Shown one piece after another: positions 44,621 through 53,023 of a stretch of 61,731 nucleotides of DNA. The translations under genes were made by a program, and so were the position numbers. The notes beneath the pieces were generated by a model. It was given only the letters and a program-made list of their open reading frames with translations. It searched no databases and had not been told where the DNA came from. Origin of the DNA: an uncultured Bacteroidales bacterium (lineage in GTDB: Bacteria > Bacteroidota > Bacteroidia > Bacteroidales > P3); assembly GCA_900316235.1 (NCBI GenBank), contig ONCC01000010.1, positions 80,890 to 142,620 of the forward strand, written 5' to 3'. The first letter of the stretch is position 1. Every line of letters begins with the position of its first letter.

Positions 44621-44929
44621 ATGTACGCAATCGTAGAAATCGCAGGTAAGCAATTCAAGGTCGCCCAAGATCAGAAGATTTTCGTCAACCGTCTGAAGAA
44701 CGACGAGGGTAGCGAAGTGTCTTTTGACACCGTGATGCTTAAAGACAATGATGGCAAGGTTGAAGTGGGCAAACCTTACATTGCAGGTGCTAATGTCAAG
44801 GCCACCGTCCTCCGCCACCTCAAGGGCGATAAGGTTCTGGTGTTCAAGAAAATCCGTCGCAAAGGCTATCAGAAAATGAACGGCCACCGTGACTATCTGA
44901 CCCAGATCAAGATCGATAGCATCAAATAA
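44621..44929 (+). CDS. rplU: 50S ribosomal protein L21
   Basis: 102-residue ribosomal protein of the large subunit. It opens MYAIVEIAGKQFKVAQDQKI and has the characteristic HLKGDKVLVFKKIRRKGYQK stretch near the C-terminus. First gene of the usual rplU-rpmA pair, with a consensus promoter upstream. No sign of fusion or truncation. Confidence 0.98.
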   Translation: MYAIVEIAGKQFKVAQDQKIFVNRLKNDEGSEVSFDTVMLKDNDGKVEVGKPYIAGANVKATVLRHLKGDKVLVFKKIRRKGYQKMNGHRDYLTQIKIDSIK

Positions 44930-44933
44930 GTAA

Positions 44934-44970
44934 AGGTTAAAGTTTAACGGTTAACGGTTAAAGATTTAAC
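44934..44970. repeat. AACGGTTAA microrepeat between rplU and rpmA
   Basis: Consecutive variants of GGTTAAAGTTTAAC fill most of the 75-nt spacer. It belongs to the same loose class as the GAAAGGTGAAAGG and GAAAGTTGA microrepeats elsewhere in the window. Confidence 0.7.
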
Positions 44971-45004
44971 TAAAGTAGTAAACAAGTAAAAAACAGAAAG
45001 CAAT

Positions 45005-45262
45005 ATGGCACACAAAAAAGGTGTTGGTAGTTCCAGTAACGGTCGCGAATCCGAAAGCAAACGCTTAGGCGTTAAGATTTTTGGTGGTCAGAAGTGCATC
45101 GCCGGCAACATCATCGTCCGCCAGCGCGGTACCGCCCACAACCCCGGCCAGAATGTCGGCATGGGCAGAGATCACACGTTGTATGCCCTCATCGACGGCG
45201 TGGTGAAGTTCCACAAAGGCCGCGAGGACCGCTCGTTCGTCTCCGTTGTTCCCGCAGAATAA
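45005..45262 (+). CDS. rpmA: 50S ribosomal protein L27
   Basis: 85-residue ribosomal protein. The N-terminus [20 protein letters not shown] is typical of the type without an N-terminal cleaved extension; it reaches the peptidyl-transferase centre. [18 protein letters not shown] and HPGQNVG-like [20 protein letters not shown] are the family motifs. Cotranscribed with rplU and followed by a terminator. Confidence 0.98.
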   Translation: MAHKKGVGSSSNGRESESKRLGVKIFGGQKCIAGNIIVRQRGTAHNPGQNVGMGRDHTLYALIDGVVKFHKGREDRSFVSVVPAE

Positions 45263-45294
45263 GTGTAAGTATTTTTTTTCATAATTTTGCGATG

Positions 45295-45325
45295 GCCCTG
45301 CTCTCTCCTAGAGCAGGGCTTTTTT
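45295..45325 (+). terminator. Terminator of rplU-rpmA
   Basis: GCCCTGCTCT (45295-45304), loop CTCCT, AGAGCAGGGC (45310-45319), then TTTTTT. The T run reaches into the stop codon of the convergent aro gene. Confidence 0.92.
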
Positions 45326-46382
45326 AATCCATCTGGACGCGGATGCTCTCGCCGTGAATCTTCTCGAGGAGTTCTTCGATGAAGTCGGTGCTGAGTCCTA
45401 GTTCGGTGGCCACCTGCAGGCGGTCTTTCATTACCTCTTCCCAGCGTTTGGCTTGGTAGACGGAGAGGTTTTGCTCTTTCTTGATATGTGATATTTGCCG
45501 TGAGAGATTCATGCGACGGCTGAGGAGGCTGAGAAGCTCGTGGTCGATGTCGTCAATCTGCTTGCGTAGGGGCTCCAGAGTGGCGGGGTTTCCATTGCCG
45601 GAGGTGTAGGGGAGGGTGGAGAGCAGTGTGGATAACTCGTCGGGCGTGAGTTGCTGACCGCCATCCGTGAAGGCGTCGGCAGGGGAGGAGTGTACCTCAA
45701 TCATCAGTCCGTCGCAGTCGAGTTGTACGGCCGCCAGCGCCAGGGAGGTCACAAGACGGCTGTCACCGCCGATATGGCTAGGGTCGCAGAGAATGGGGAT
45801 GTCGGGTCGCTGGCGGCGGAATTCCAAGGCCACCTCCCAGAGGGGGTCGTTGCGGTAAGCCTGCTGGTCATTGCGCCAGTGGTAGACGCTGAAGCCGCGA
45901 TGGACGGCGGCGATATGGTCGATACCGGCCTGCTGCAGACGCTCGATGGCACCAATCCACAGTTTTAAATCGGGACTCACGGGATTCTTTACCATCACCT
46001 GCATGTTGCTGCCACGCAGCGCCGCGCAGACTTCCTCCACCATGAAGGGGTTGGCGGTGGTGCGGGCACCAAGCCAGACGGTCTGGATGCCATATTGCTG
46101 GCAGAGTGCCACATGCTCGGGGCGTGCCACCTCGCAGCAGAAGCGCACGGGACTGCCGTCGGCCATGCGCAAGGGGCTGTCGCTGATTTCTTTCATCCAC
46201 CGAAGGGCGGGTTCGCCGAGTCCTTCGAAGCCTCCAGGGCGGGTGCGCGGCTTCCATACGCCGCCGCGGATCATCCGCACACGCGGCATGCGGCACAAGG
46301 CCTCGCTGACGGTCAGCAGCTGCTCGCGGCTCTCCACGCTGCAAGGACCTGCGATGATAAAGGGTCTGTCGTTTCGTTCCAT
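45324..46382 (-). CDS. DAHP synthase/chorismate mutase fusion
   Basis: This 352-residue bifunctional enzyme joins 3-deoxy-7-phosphoheptulonate synthase (type I-beta/KDOP-like, about 1-255) to an AroQ-type chorismate mutase (about 265-352). DAHP motifs: IAGPCSVES, MIRGGVWKPRTRPGGFEG, KNPVSPDLKLW, ILCDPSHIGGDS and EVHSSPADAFTDGGQQL. Mutase: LRKQIDDIDHELLSLLSRRM and an ISHIKKEQ helix. The mutase may serve as allosteric sensor as in other fusions. The open frame reaches 46418, but a TACTTTTG promoter box lies inside that extension, so ATG 46382 is preferred; this leaves a very short leader. Convergent with rpmA. Confidence 0.93.
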   Translation of the reverse strand: MERNDRPFIIAGPCSVESREQLLTVSEALCRMPRVRMIRGGVWKPRTRPGGFEGLGEPALRWMKEISDSPLRMADGSPVRFCCEVARPEHVALCQQYGIQTVWLGARTTANPFMVEEVCAALRGSNMQVMVKNPVSPDLKLWIGAIERLQQAGIDHIAAVHRGFSVYHWRNDQQAYRNDPLWEVALEFRRQRPDIPILCDPSHIGGDSRLVTSLALAAVQLDCDGLMIEVHSSPADAFTDGGQQLTPDELSTLLSTLPYTSGNGNPATLEPLRKQIDDIDHELLSLLSRRMNLSRQISHIKKEQNLSVYQAKRWEEVMKDRLQVATELGLSTDFIEELLEKIHGESIRVQMD

Positions 46383-46393
46383 AAAATGATTTG

Positions 46394-46401
46394 CAAAAGT
46401 A
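46394..46401 (-). promoter_or_regulatory. -7 box upstream of the DAHP synthase gene
   Basis: TACTTTTG on the minus strand ends 11 nt before the start codon at 46382; at the -33 position the sequence is CTG in place of TTG. Transcription would begin only a few nucleotides before the ATG. It lies between two divergent genes. Confidence 0.55.
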
Positions 46402-46435
46402 CACAATTTTTTTGACATGGCAGCGTTATTATTGC

Positions 46436-46981
46436 ATGAAAATTAAATATCTCAAACTGAAGAACTGGCTGCTCGTCACCGTGATGGGCGCTTTTGGCCT
46501 GTCGGCCTGCCATTGCCACAAGGAGGCGACGAAAGTTGAACCCGAGGAGGCTCCGGAGGTGAAGCCCCGCGAGGAGATACGCCTGATGTATGGCGTGCCG
46601 ACCATGAATTTCATGATTCGCGGGCAGGTGAAGGATGCTGACGGACGCCCCGTGAAGGATATCCGCGTCAATATGCTGGAACGCAATATGGAGGTGAAGG
46701 ACGGCGAGCTGCAGGGCGACCCCGAGCGTGTGAAGGAATGGCTCGAGCAGAGCGCTGTGAAGACCGACAAGAACGGCAATTTCGTTATCAGCAACAGCGG
46801 CATTCCACAGGAAGAGGTGAAACTGATGGTGCGCGACGTCGACGGCTCTGAGAACGGCGAGTACAAGAACCAGGTGCTTGAGATGAAGGTGCAGCAAGCC
46901 GACGTGGACCGCACCGGCGCCGGCGGCTGGAACCAGGGCACCTACAACAAGGAAGTAGAGATAAAACTGGAAGGAAAATAG
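46436..46981 (+). CDS. Lipoprotein of the rSAM/lipoprotein system
   Basis: This 181-residue lipoprotein has a signal peptide with lipobox FGLSAC and lipidated Cys25, directly followed by HCHKEA. A proline- and glutamate-rich linker follows (about 32-55), then a carboxypeptidase-regulatory-like beta domain (about 62-140; FMIRGQVKDADGRPVKDIRV, KTDKNGNFVISN). The C-terminus has GAGGWNQGTY, a short Gly/Trp/Tyr-containing motif. In family terms it is the small lipoprotein found next to a radical SAM enzyme in Bacteroidetes (the TIGR04134/TIGR04133 pair). Its role is unknown; modification by the next gene's product is inferred. ATG 46436 gives the proper lipobox; an upstream in-frame start does not. 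Confidence 0.85.
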   Translation: MKIKYLKLKNWLLVTVMGAFGLSACHCHKEATKVEPEEAPEVKPREEIRLMYGVPTMNFMIRGQVKDADGRPVKDIRVNMLERNMEVKDGELQGDPERVKEWLEQSAVKTDKNGNFVISNSGIPQEEVKLMVRDVDGSENGEYKNQVLEMKVQQADVDRTGAGGWNQGTYNKEVEIKLEGK

Positions 46982-47021
46982 GAATTCCTAGGATATCCTA
47001 GGAGAGCCTAGGAACTCTTAG
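46979..47021. repeat. CCTAGGA microrepeat between lipoprotein and radical SAM genes
   Basis: Four near-copies (ATTCCTAGGA, ATATCCTAGGA, GAGCCTAGGA, ACTCTTAG) tandemly arranged, starting at the stop codon of the lipoprotein gene. CCTAGG is itself a palindrome. A related AATCCTAGGATT occurs inside aroK near 23586. Confidence 0.8.
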
Positions 47022-47027
47022 CAAATC

Positions 47028-48116
47028 ATGAGCCTTTCCCTCAAGCAACGTATTGGTCTTGAACTGCAACGCAGCCTTCGCCATAATACAGCCCAGCTGC
47101 ATCCGTTGCGGACGCTCTTTTGGGAGTGCACGCTGCGGTGCAACATGAGTTGCCGGCACTGTGGGAGCGACTGCAAAGTGGCTCCGGCGGTGAAGGATAT
47201 GCCAGCGGCGGATTTCTTGAGGGTTATCGATTCTATCACACCTCATGTGGACACGCATAAGGTGTTTATTATTTTTACCGGTGGCGAGGCCCTGCTGCGC
47301 GACGACCTCGAGGAAGTGGGCCTCGAACTTTACCGCCGTGAGTACCCCTGGGGACTGGTGACCAATGGATTCCTCCTCGATGAAAAACGGCTGGAGTCGC
47401 TGATGGCCAGCGGCATGCACTCCATCACCGTCAGCCTCGACGGCTTCGAGGAACAGCACAACTGGATTCGCCGCCACCCGCAGTCGTTCGAGAAGGCGGT
47501 GGAGGCCATCAAGTTGCTCGCCCAGCAGAAGGATGTCCTGTGGGATGTGGTTACCTGCGTCAATCCCCGAAGTTATCCCCACTTGCAGGAGTTTAAGGAG
47601 TTTCTGGTTTTGTTGGGTGTCCCGGCCTGGCGCCTCTTCAGCATCTTCCCTATGGGGCGCGCTGCCCACGACCCGGAGCTGCAGCTGAGCGACGAGCAGT
47701 TCCACGGCATATTGGACTTTATTGAAGGTGAAAGGTCAAAAGTGAAAGGTGAAAGATTGATAGAGGTCAGTTACGCTTGCGAAGGCTTCCTCGGCCCTTA
47801 CGAGCAGCGCGTCCGCGATAATTTCTTCTACTGCCGTAGCGGCGTGGAGGTGGCCTCGATACGTTGCGACGGTGCCATCAGCGGCTGTACCTCCGTCCGC
47901 AGCCACATGGACCAGGGCAACATCTACCGCGACGACTTCTGGGACGTCTGGCAGAACCGTTTCCAGGTGATGCGCAATCGAAGCTGGGCCAGGAAGGGCC
48001 AGTGTAAAGACTGCAAGGTGTGGCGCTACTGCGAAGGCTCCGGACTCCACCTTTACGATGATGACGGCAATCTGCTGGTCTGCCACTACCACCGCCTGGG
48101 AAGCCATCCCCAATAA
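47028..48116 (+). CDS. Radical SAM/SPASM protein of the rSAM/lipoprotein system
   Basis: This 362-residue protein has the radical SAM CX3CX2C cluster at C38, C42 and C45 (CNMSCRHC), with a first Cys at 34. TIM-barrel features include FIIFTGGEALLRDDLEE and SITVSLDGFEEQHNWIRRH. A C-terminal SPASM-like domain (about 245-355) has Cys in YACEGFLG, FFYCRSG, IRCDGAISGC, GQCKDCKVWRYC and VCHYH, enough for two further Fe-S clusters. This family acts on peptides or proteins. The partner lipoprotein is 46 nt upstream on the same strand. An in-frame GAAAGGTGAAAGG microrepeat adds the odd ERSKVKGERL segment (47724-47755). Confidence 0.88.
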   Translation: MSLSLKQRIGLELQRSLRHNTAQLHPLRTLFWECTLRCNMSCRHCGSDCKVAPAVKDMPAADFLRVIDSITPHVDTHKVFIIFTGGEALLRDDLEEVGLELYRREYPWGLVTNGFLLDEKRLESLMASGMHSITVSLDGFEEQHNWIRRHPQSFEKAVEAIKLLAQQKDVLWDVVTCVNPRSYPHLQEFKEFLVLLGVPAWRLFSIFPMGRAAHDPELQLSDEQFHGILDFIEGERSKVKGERLIEVSYACEGFLGPYEQRVRDNFFYCRSGVEVASIRCDGAISGCTSVRSHMDQGNIYRDDFWDVWQNRFQVMRNRSWARKGQCKDCKVWRYCEGSGLHLYDDDGNLLVCHYHRLGSHPQ

Positions 48117-48138
48117 TGGGTATTTTCATTTTTTCTTT

Positions 48139-48168
48139 TTGCCGTTGCCGAAAAAAGTCGTATCTTTG
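48139..48168 (+). promoter_or_regulatory. Promoter of metK operon
   Basis: TTG (48139-48141), spacer of 19 nt, TATCTTTG (48161-48168). Transcription would begin just before the riboswitch aptamer at 48179. Confidence 0.85.
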
Positions 48169-48178
48169 CAACCGCAAA

Positions 48179-48227
48179 TGTGGATAGATTTGTAATGATT
48201 GCAACCACTTGAAAAAATGCTAAAGCG
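48179..48227 (+). promoter_or_regulatory. SAM-II-like riboswitch aptamer
   Basis: P1 stem GTGG (48180-48183) with CCAC (48205-48208). The conserved SAM-II elements occur in order: GATTT (48187-48191), seven bases, TTGCAA (48199-48204) directly before the 3' P1 strand, then an A-rich stretch and GCTAAA (48219-48224). The seven-base gap and the position of TTGCAA match the known SAM-II aptamer; three extra bases (ATA) after P1 differ from it. SAM-II aptamers bind S-adenosylmethionine through a pseudoknot and hide the downstream start. Location in the metK leader fits. Not confirmed by covariance search. Confidence 0.75.
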
Positions 48228-48234
48228 TTAATTC

Positions 48235-48267
48235 ATGGCGACTTCAGTACAATCTTTTCACTGTTAA
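48235..48267 (+). CDS. Ten-codon upstream ORF in metK leader
   Basis: ATG at 48235, eight nucleotides after the aptamer, encodes MATSVQSFHC and stops at TAA 48265-48267, before metK. Its start lies where a SAM-II pseudoknot would control ribosome access. It contains methionine only at the start. Whether it is translated is unknown; it may be a regulatory leader. Confidence 0.4.
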   Translation: MATSVQSFHC

Positions 48268-48281
48268 AACAAAGTATTAAC
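48257..48281. other. AT-rich hairpin in metK leader
   Basis: ACTGTTAA (48258-48265) and TTAACAGT (about 48275-48282) form a stem that covers the stop codon of the upstream ORF and lies about 20 nt before the metK ATG. It has no T tract after it. Confidence 0.5.
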
Positions 48282-48300
48282 AGTTAAAAGTAATGTAATT

Positions 48301-49566
48301 ATGAGTTATTTCTTCACTTCTGAAAGTGTTTCCGAGGGCCATCCCGACAAGGTGGCCGACCAAATCAGCGATGCGCTGCTCGACGAATTCCTCCGCCGCG
48401 ACCCCGAGAGTCATGTGGCCTGCGAGACGCTGGTGACCACAGGTCTCGCCGTGGTGAGCGGTGAGGTGACCTGCAACGGATGGGTCGACATCCAGGAGAC
48501 CGTACGCGACGTCATCAAGGAGATAGGCTACACCAAGGGCGAGTACAAGTTTGAGTCCGAGTCCTGCGCCGTCCTCTCCACCATCCACGGCCAGAGTGGC
48601 GACATTAATCAAGGTGTCAGCCGCAAAAAGGAGGAGGAACAAGGGGCCGGTGACCAGGGCATGATGTTTGGCTACGCCTGCAACGAGACGCGCGAGTATA
48701 TGCCGCTGCCCATCACTTTGGCCCATATCCTTCTGCAGGAGCTCACCAAGATACGCAAGGAGGGCAAGGTGATGACCTACCTGCGTCCCGATGCCAAAAG
48801 CCAGATTACCATTGAATATAGCGATGATAATCGTCCGTTGCGTGTCGATACCATCGTCCTTTCCACTCAGCACGACGAGTTCGACAGTGAGCGTCGCATG
48901 CTCAAGCAAATCGAGAAAGATGTCCGTGAGATTTTGATACCTCGTGTGCTCAAGCGCATCAATGCCAAGAACCGCGCCCTCTTTGCCAAGAAGGACTATA
49001 AGCTGTATGTCAACCCCACGGGCAAGTTCGTTATCGGAGGCCCCCACGGCGACACGGGACTCACGGGTCGCAAGATTATCGTCGATACCTACGGCGGGCG
49101 TGGTGCTCACGGCGGCGGCGCCTTCAGTGGAAAGGACCCCTCGAAGGTCGACCGCTCGGCGGCCTATGCCACGCGTCATATTGCCAAGAACATGGTGGCC
49201 GCGGGACTCTGCGACGAGGTACTCGTGCAGGTGGCCTACGCCATCGGCGTGGCCGAGCCTGTAGGTTTCTATGTCAATACTTACGGTACCGCCAAGGTGA
49301 AACTCACTGACGGCGAGATAGCCAAGCGAGTAGAGAAACTCTTCGACCTGCGGCCCTACGCCATTACACAACGTTTTGGCTTGAAGAACCCCATCTATCG
49401 CCGTACCGCCGCCTATGGCCACATGGGTCGCGACCCCAAGGAGGAGACCGTCATTCTCTACGACGCTGAAGGCCGTGAGCACAAGAAGAAAGTCCAGTTC
49501 TTCGGCTGGGAAAAACTCGACATGGTGGAGGCAATAAAGAAGGAATTTAAACTGAAATGTCTATGA
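48301..49566 (+). CDS. metK: S-adenosylmethionine synthase
   Basis: Makes S-adenosylmethionine from methionine and ATP. It is 421 residues; the family is usually 380-400, with the extra length in an insert within the central domain (about 140-220). Motifs: [29 protein letters not shown], the [16 protein letters not shown] signature, [20 protein letters not shown] and [19 protein letters not shown]. Preceded by the SAM-II-like riboswitch, consistent with feedback by its product. Its stop overlaps the pdxJ start (ATGA). Confidence 0.97.
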   Translation: MSYFFTSESVSEGHPDKVADQISDALLDEFLRRDPESHVACETLVTTGLAVVSGEVTCNGWVDIQETVRDVIKEIGYTKGEYKFESESCAVLSTIHGQSGDINQGVSRKKEEEQGAGDQGMMFGYACNETREYMPLPITLAHILLQELTKIRKEGKVMTYLRPDAKSQITIEYSDDNRPLRVDTIVLSTQHDEFDSERRMLKQIEKDVREILIPRVLKRINAKNRALFAKKDYKLYVNPTGKFVIGGPHGDTGLTGRKIIVDTYGGRGAHGGGAFSGKDPSKVDRSAAYATRHIAKNMVAAGLCDEVLVQVAYAIGVAEPVGFYVNTYGTAKVKLTDGEIAKRVEKLFDLRPYAITQRFGLKNPIYRRTAAYGHMGRDPKEETVILYDAEGREHKKKVQFFGWEKLDMVEAIKKEFKLKCL

Positions 49567-50297
49567 CAAAACTTAGTGTGAATATCAATAAGGTGGCCAC
49601 CATCCGCAATGCGCGCGGCGGCAACACCCCTGATGTGTTAAAGTTCGCACAGGATTGCGAACGTTTCGGAGCCCAGGGCATCACGGTGCATCCGCGTCCC
49701 GACGAGCGCCATATCCGCTATGCCGACGCATTGGCGATCAAGCCGCTTATAGGCGTGGAGTATAATATCGAGGGCAACCCGAAGGGCATTTCTAAGAGCA
49801 AGCCCTATGGTTTCATCGACCTGGTGAAGGAAATCCGTCCCGCTCAGGTGACGCTGGTGCCGGATGCCGAAGGAGTGCTGACCAGCAATGCCGGCTGGGA
49901 CACCGTCAAGAACCAGGGCTACCTCTGCGATGTGGTCAAGGAATTCAAGGCCTGCGGCATTCGCGTGAGCATCTTTATCGACGCCAATCCGCAGATGATT
50001 GAGATGGCCGCCAAGACCGGCACCGACCGTGTGGAACTCTACACCGAGAGCTATGCCAGCCGCTATGCTGCCGGCCGCGAGGCTGCTATTGCCCCCTTTG
50101 TGGAGGCTGCCAAGGTGGCCCGCGACTGCGGCCTCGGCCTCAATGCCGGACACGACCTCAGTTTAGAAAACCTCGCCTACTTCCACCAGCAGATCCCTTG
50201 GTGCGACGAGGTGAGTATTGGTCACGCCCTCATCTCAGATGCCCTCTACCTCGGCATCGAAGAGACCATCCACCGTTATCTGGATTGCCTAAAATGA
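49563..50297 (+). CDS. pdxJ: Pyridoxine 5'-phosphate synthase
   Basis: Condenses 3-amino-2-oxopropyl phosphate with deoxyxylulose 5-phosphate to pyridoxine 5'-phosphate, the last step of DXP-dependent vitamin B6 synthesis. It is 244 residues, a TIM barrel. Motifs: [36 protein letters not shown] near mid-barrel, VELYTESYA and [16 protein letters not shown] at 49563 overlaps the metK stop by 4 nt; an alternative ATG lies two codons upstream. The stop overlaps the next ATG (50294-50297). Confidence 0.96.
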   Translation: MTKLSVNINKVATIRNARGGNTPDVLKFAQDCERFGAQGITVHPRPDERHIRYADALAIKPLIGVEYNIEGNPKGISKSKPYGFIDLVKEIRPAQVTLVPDAEGVLTSNAGWDTVKNQGYLCDVVKEFKACGIRVSIFIDANPQMIEMAAKTGTDRVELYTESYASRYAAGREAAIAPFVEAAKVARDCGLGLNAGHDLSLENLAYFHQQIPWCDEVSIGHALISDALYLGIEETIHRYLDCLK

Positions 50298-52909
50298 AAC
50301 GCCTCGTCATCGTACTGCTGCTGGCCTTCGTGTTGACGGCTGTAGCGCAAGAGAATCAGATTAACCTCGGCCTGATTCCCACGCCGCAGAAGGTGGTCAT
50401 GGGTACGGATGTAGCCGATATGAGCAAGGCGAAGGTCATCGAGAAGCAGGTCGACACGCTGTCCGTGGAGGCTAACCTTGACCAGGCTTATCAGATTGTC
50501 ATCAAGAAGAAGAAGGTGACTATCCGCTATGTCGACGAGCAGGGTTTGCGTAACGCACGCCTGACATTCGACCAGTTGGTGAGACTTTACGGCGATAGCG
50601 TTCCCTGCTGCATTATCACCGACTGGCCGGCCTACCGCTATCGCGGCTGGATGGACGACATCAGCCGCGGGCCTGTGCCGCACGAGACCTATAGGAAGAA
50701 GCAGTACGAAATACTGCATGCGCTGAAGTACAACTTTTCCAACTACTACACTGAGCATACGCTTTACCAAAAGGAGTTTCCCGACTTGGCACCCGCTTAC
50801 GCTGCCGAGTGCAAGCCGCACCCCGATGAAGTGATAAACCTTCAGCTTTTCGCCCATGCTGAGAAGACGTTACGGGTGCCGTTCTATCAATATATGATGG
50901 ACAGCAAGGCCAACTTCAATCCCGACAATGAATCTACCTACGACTTCTTGCTTAAGCGTATCGCTGGAGCCTTCGAACGTTATCCCAACTCGCCCTTTTT
51001 CATCATTAACTGTGACGAAACAGAACAACTGGGTACAGGCCGCGCCAAACGGCTTGTGGATTCGTTGGGTGCCGACCAGGTGTATGTCAATCACATCAAC
51101 CGTTGTTACGATATCATTAAAAACCTTTCACCTTTCACCTCTCACCTTTTACCTCGTGTTGTCATGTGGGGCGACATTGTGGCGAAGAATCCAGAGATGA
51201 TGCAGCAGCTGCCGAAGGATATGACCTACATCATGTGGGCCTACGAGCCGCTGGACAGCTACGACCACCTGATACGACCCTTCAAGGAGAACGGCACGCC
51301 TTTCTGGGTGGCGCCATCGCTCTCGCACAGCAGCAACATGATTCCCAACCCCTACCGCTATATGAAGAACATCGCCAACCTGGCGAGGGACGGCTGGCGC
51401 AACGGTGCCGAGGGCTTGATGAACACCTGTTGGGACGACAACGGCGAAGCCCTTTTCGACAACTGCTGGCACGGCCTCTTCTGGAGCGCTGAGATGGCCT
51501 GGAACCCCATCAAGACAGATGACCCCGAGGAGTTTGCCCGTCGTGAAAAGCAGTTCAACGAGAACTTCGAGAGGCTGTTCTACAGCCGTTATAACACACT
51601 CCTCAGTCAGCCGCAAGCGACTGCCAGCTCCCCTAACTTAGGGGAGCAGCCAGATGGCGGCAGCAACTCCTCCTCTAAGTTAGAGAGGGTGCCCGAAGGG
51701 CGGGGGCGTGTGTCAGAACTCTACGAAGTAGGTGCTCTCGAAAGTAACCCTGATGTGGCCGACTGGTACACCTCGGCGGCGCTGATGGAGCCGCTGTTGA
51801 ACTTCAACCCTGACAATATATCGGACGCCATGAGCGACCGCTGCGACAGGGTGATAAAGAAGGTGATGGAGCTGGATAAAGAGATTGACTCGGCCGCTAA
51901 CCCTCATGCCCACTATGCACTGATGCGCATAAGGCAGACGGTGTTCAAGTCGATTCTACGGAAGATGATATACCACCAGCTGGAGGGCAAGGATGCGTCC
52001 ATGAAGGAAAGACTAAAGATGATGAAGGGGCAGTACTGGCTATTCCTCACCGACCTCAAGCGCGAGTATCTCCGTCTCTGGGACCAGGAAAACGGCGACT
52101 ATGAGCGCTATATAATATTGAATAGATATGACGACCTGGCCCGCGAGGTGCTGGAGCTCGACCGCCACGTCTTCATGGAGGTTCTTCCTCCGAATAATCA
52201 GAGTATTCCGAATACTCCGAGTACTCCGATGGTACAACTCCGTGCTCTCTATAATGACCGCCCCATCTATTACACCCTTGACGGTTCCGAACCAACAGTT
52301 TCTTCCTTCAAGTATACGGCTCCATTCCCCTTGGAGCGCTCTGCTACCATCCGCGCCATATCATATAATGTATATGGCGAAGGCGTCATCAGCGAGCAGT
52401 ACCTCCTCTCGCACCTCGCCATGGGTGCCAAGATAACACTCAACACCCCATACTCCACCTATAAGTCCATTTATTCAGGTGGAGGTGACAACGCCCTTAT
52501 TGACGGCCAGCTCGGCTCCAACACCACCTACGCCGACGGTCACTGGCAAGGCTACTGGGGAGACAGCATCGACGCCGTGATAGAACTTTCACCTTTCACC
52601 TCTCACCTTTCACCTCGCGAAATCTCCATGCGCTTTATGCAAAACACTTTCGACTGGATACTGGCGCCGACACAGATAAAGGTCTACGCCTCCAGTGATG
52701 GCAAGGAGTGGACTCTGGTGGCCGACAAGCACTTCGATATGGATCCCCGCGAGACCGGCATGCGCCTGAAGCAGTATGTCGTGGAATTCAGTTCCACGAA
52801 GACCCGCTACCTCCGCGTCGTGGTACCCAACCCCGGGCCGCTGCCCTCGTGGCACCCTGCCCCGGGCCAGCCGAGCTATCTCTTTACAGACGAAATTATC
52901 ATAAAATAA
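50294..52909 (+). CDS. Secreted GH20-like beta-hexosaminidase family protein
   Basis: This 871-residue exported protein has a signal peptide ([17 protein letters not shown]). A GH20 N-terminal domain (about 20-110) leads to a TIM barrel (about 115-430) that opens [17 protein letters not shown] and carries the adjacent acid pair D241-E242 ([10 protein letters not shown]) expected in GH20. A helical region (about 480-640), a chitobiase C-terminal-type Ig domain (about 645-710; [20 protein letters not shown]) and an F5/8C-like domain (about 712-871) follow. Substrates are probably N-acetylhexosamine-containing glycans, though family relatives vary. Four in-frame repeat insertions interrupt it (see findings). 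Translationally coupled to pdxJ by ATGA. Confidence 0.85.
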   Translation: MKRLVIVLLLAFVLTAVAQENQINLGLIPTPQKVVMGTDVADMSKAKVIEKQVDTLSVEANLDQAYQIVIKKKKVTIRYVDEQGLRNARLTFDQLVRLYGDSVPCCIITDWPAYRYRGWMDDISRGPVPHETYRKKQYEILHALKYNFSNYYTEHTLYQKEFPDLAPAYAAECKPHPDEVINLQLFAHAEKTLRVPFYQYMMDSKANFNPDNESTYDFLLKRIAGAFERYPNSPFFIINCDETEQLGTGRAKRLVDSLGADQVYVNHINRCYDIIKNLSPFTSHLLPRVVMWGDIVAKNPEMMQQLPKDMTYIMWAYEPLDSYDHLIRPFKENGTPFWVAPSLSHSSNMIPNPYRYMKNIANLARDGWRNGAEGLMNTCWDDNGEALFDNCWHGLFWSAEMAWNPIKTDDPEEFARREKQFNENFERLFYSRYNTLLSQPQATASSPNLGEQPDGGSNSSSKLERVPEGRGRVSELYEVGALESNPDVADWYTSAALMEPLLNFNPDNISDAMSDRCDRVIKKVMELDKEIDSAANPHAHYALMRIRQTVFKSILRKMIYHQLEGKDASMKERLKMMKGQYWLFLTDLKREYLRLWDQENGDYERYIILNRYDDLAREVLELDRHVFMEVLPPNNQSIPNTPSTPMVQLRALYNDRPIYYTLDGSEPTVSSFKYTAPFPLERSATIRAISYNVYGEGVISEQYLLSHLAMGAKITLNTPYSTYKSIYSGGGDNALIDGQLGSNTTYADGHWQGYWGDSIDAVIELSPFTSHLSPREISMRFMQNTFDWILAPTQIKVYASSDGKEWTLVADKHFDMDPRETGMRLKQYVVEFSSTKTRYLRVVVPNPGPLPSWHPAPGQPSYLFTDEIIIK

Positions 52910-52963
52910 TTCCTTCTATACGATAGATGCTAAATACCTATTAATCACCTATCAAATCCTAAC

Positions 52964-52987
52964 CAACTCCTACCATGGTAGGAGTTG
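52964..52987. repeat. GGTAGGAGTTGG palindrome, copy 3
   Basis: CAACTCCTACCATGGTAGGAGTTG is a perfect 24-bp palindrome, embedded in a longer imperfect one (52945-53000). It lies between the convergent genes ending at 52909 and 53024 and may also serve as a two-way terminator, though no T runs flank it. Confidence 0.88.
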
Positions 52988-53023
52988 ATAGGGTGTTGGT
53001 AAAGTTATAATCTTTAAGAGATG

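Noticed and set aside
52938..53001. Convergent intrinsic terminator between the GH20 and giant protein genes
   Set aside because: The palindrome has no flanking T tracts and belongs to a family also found upstream of genes, so termination is not its defining role.
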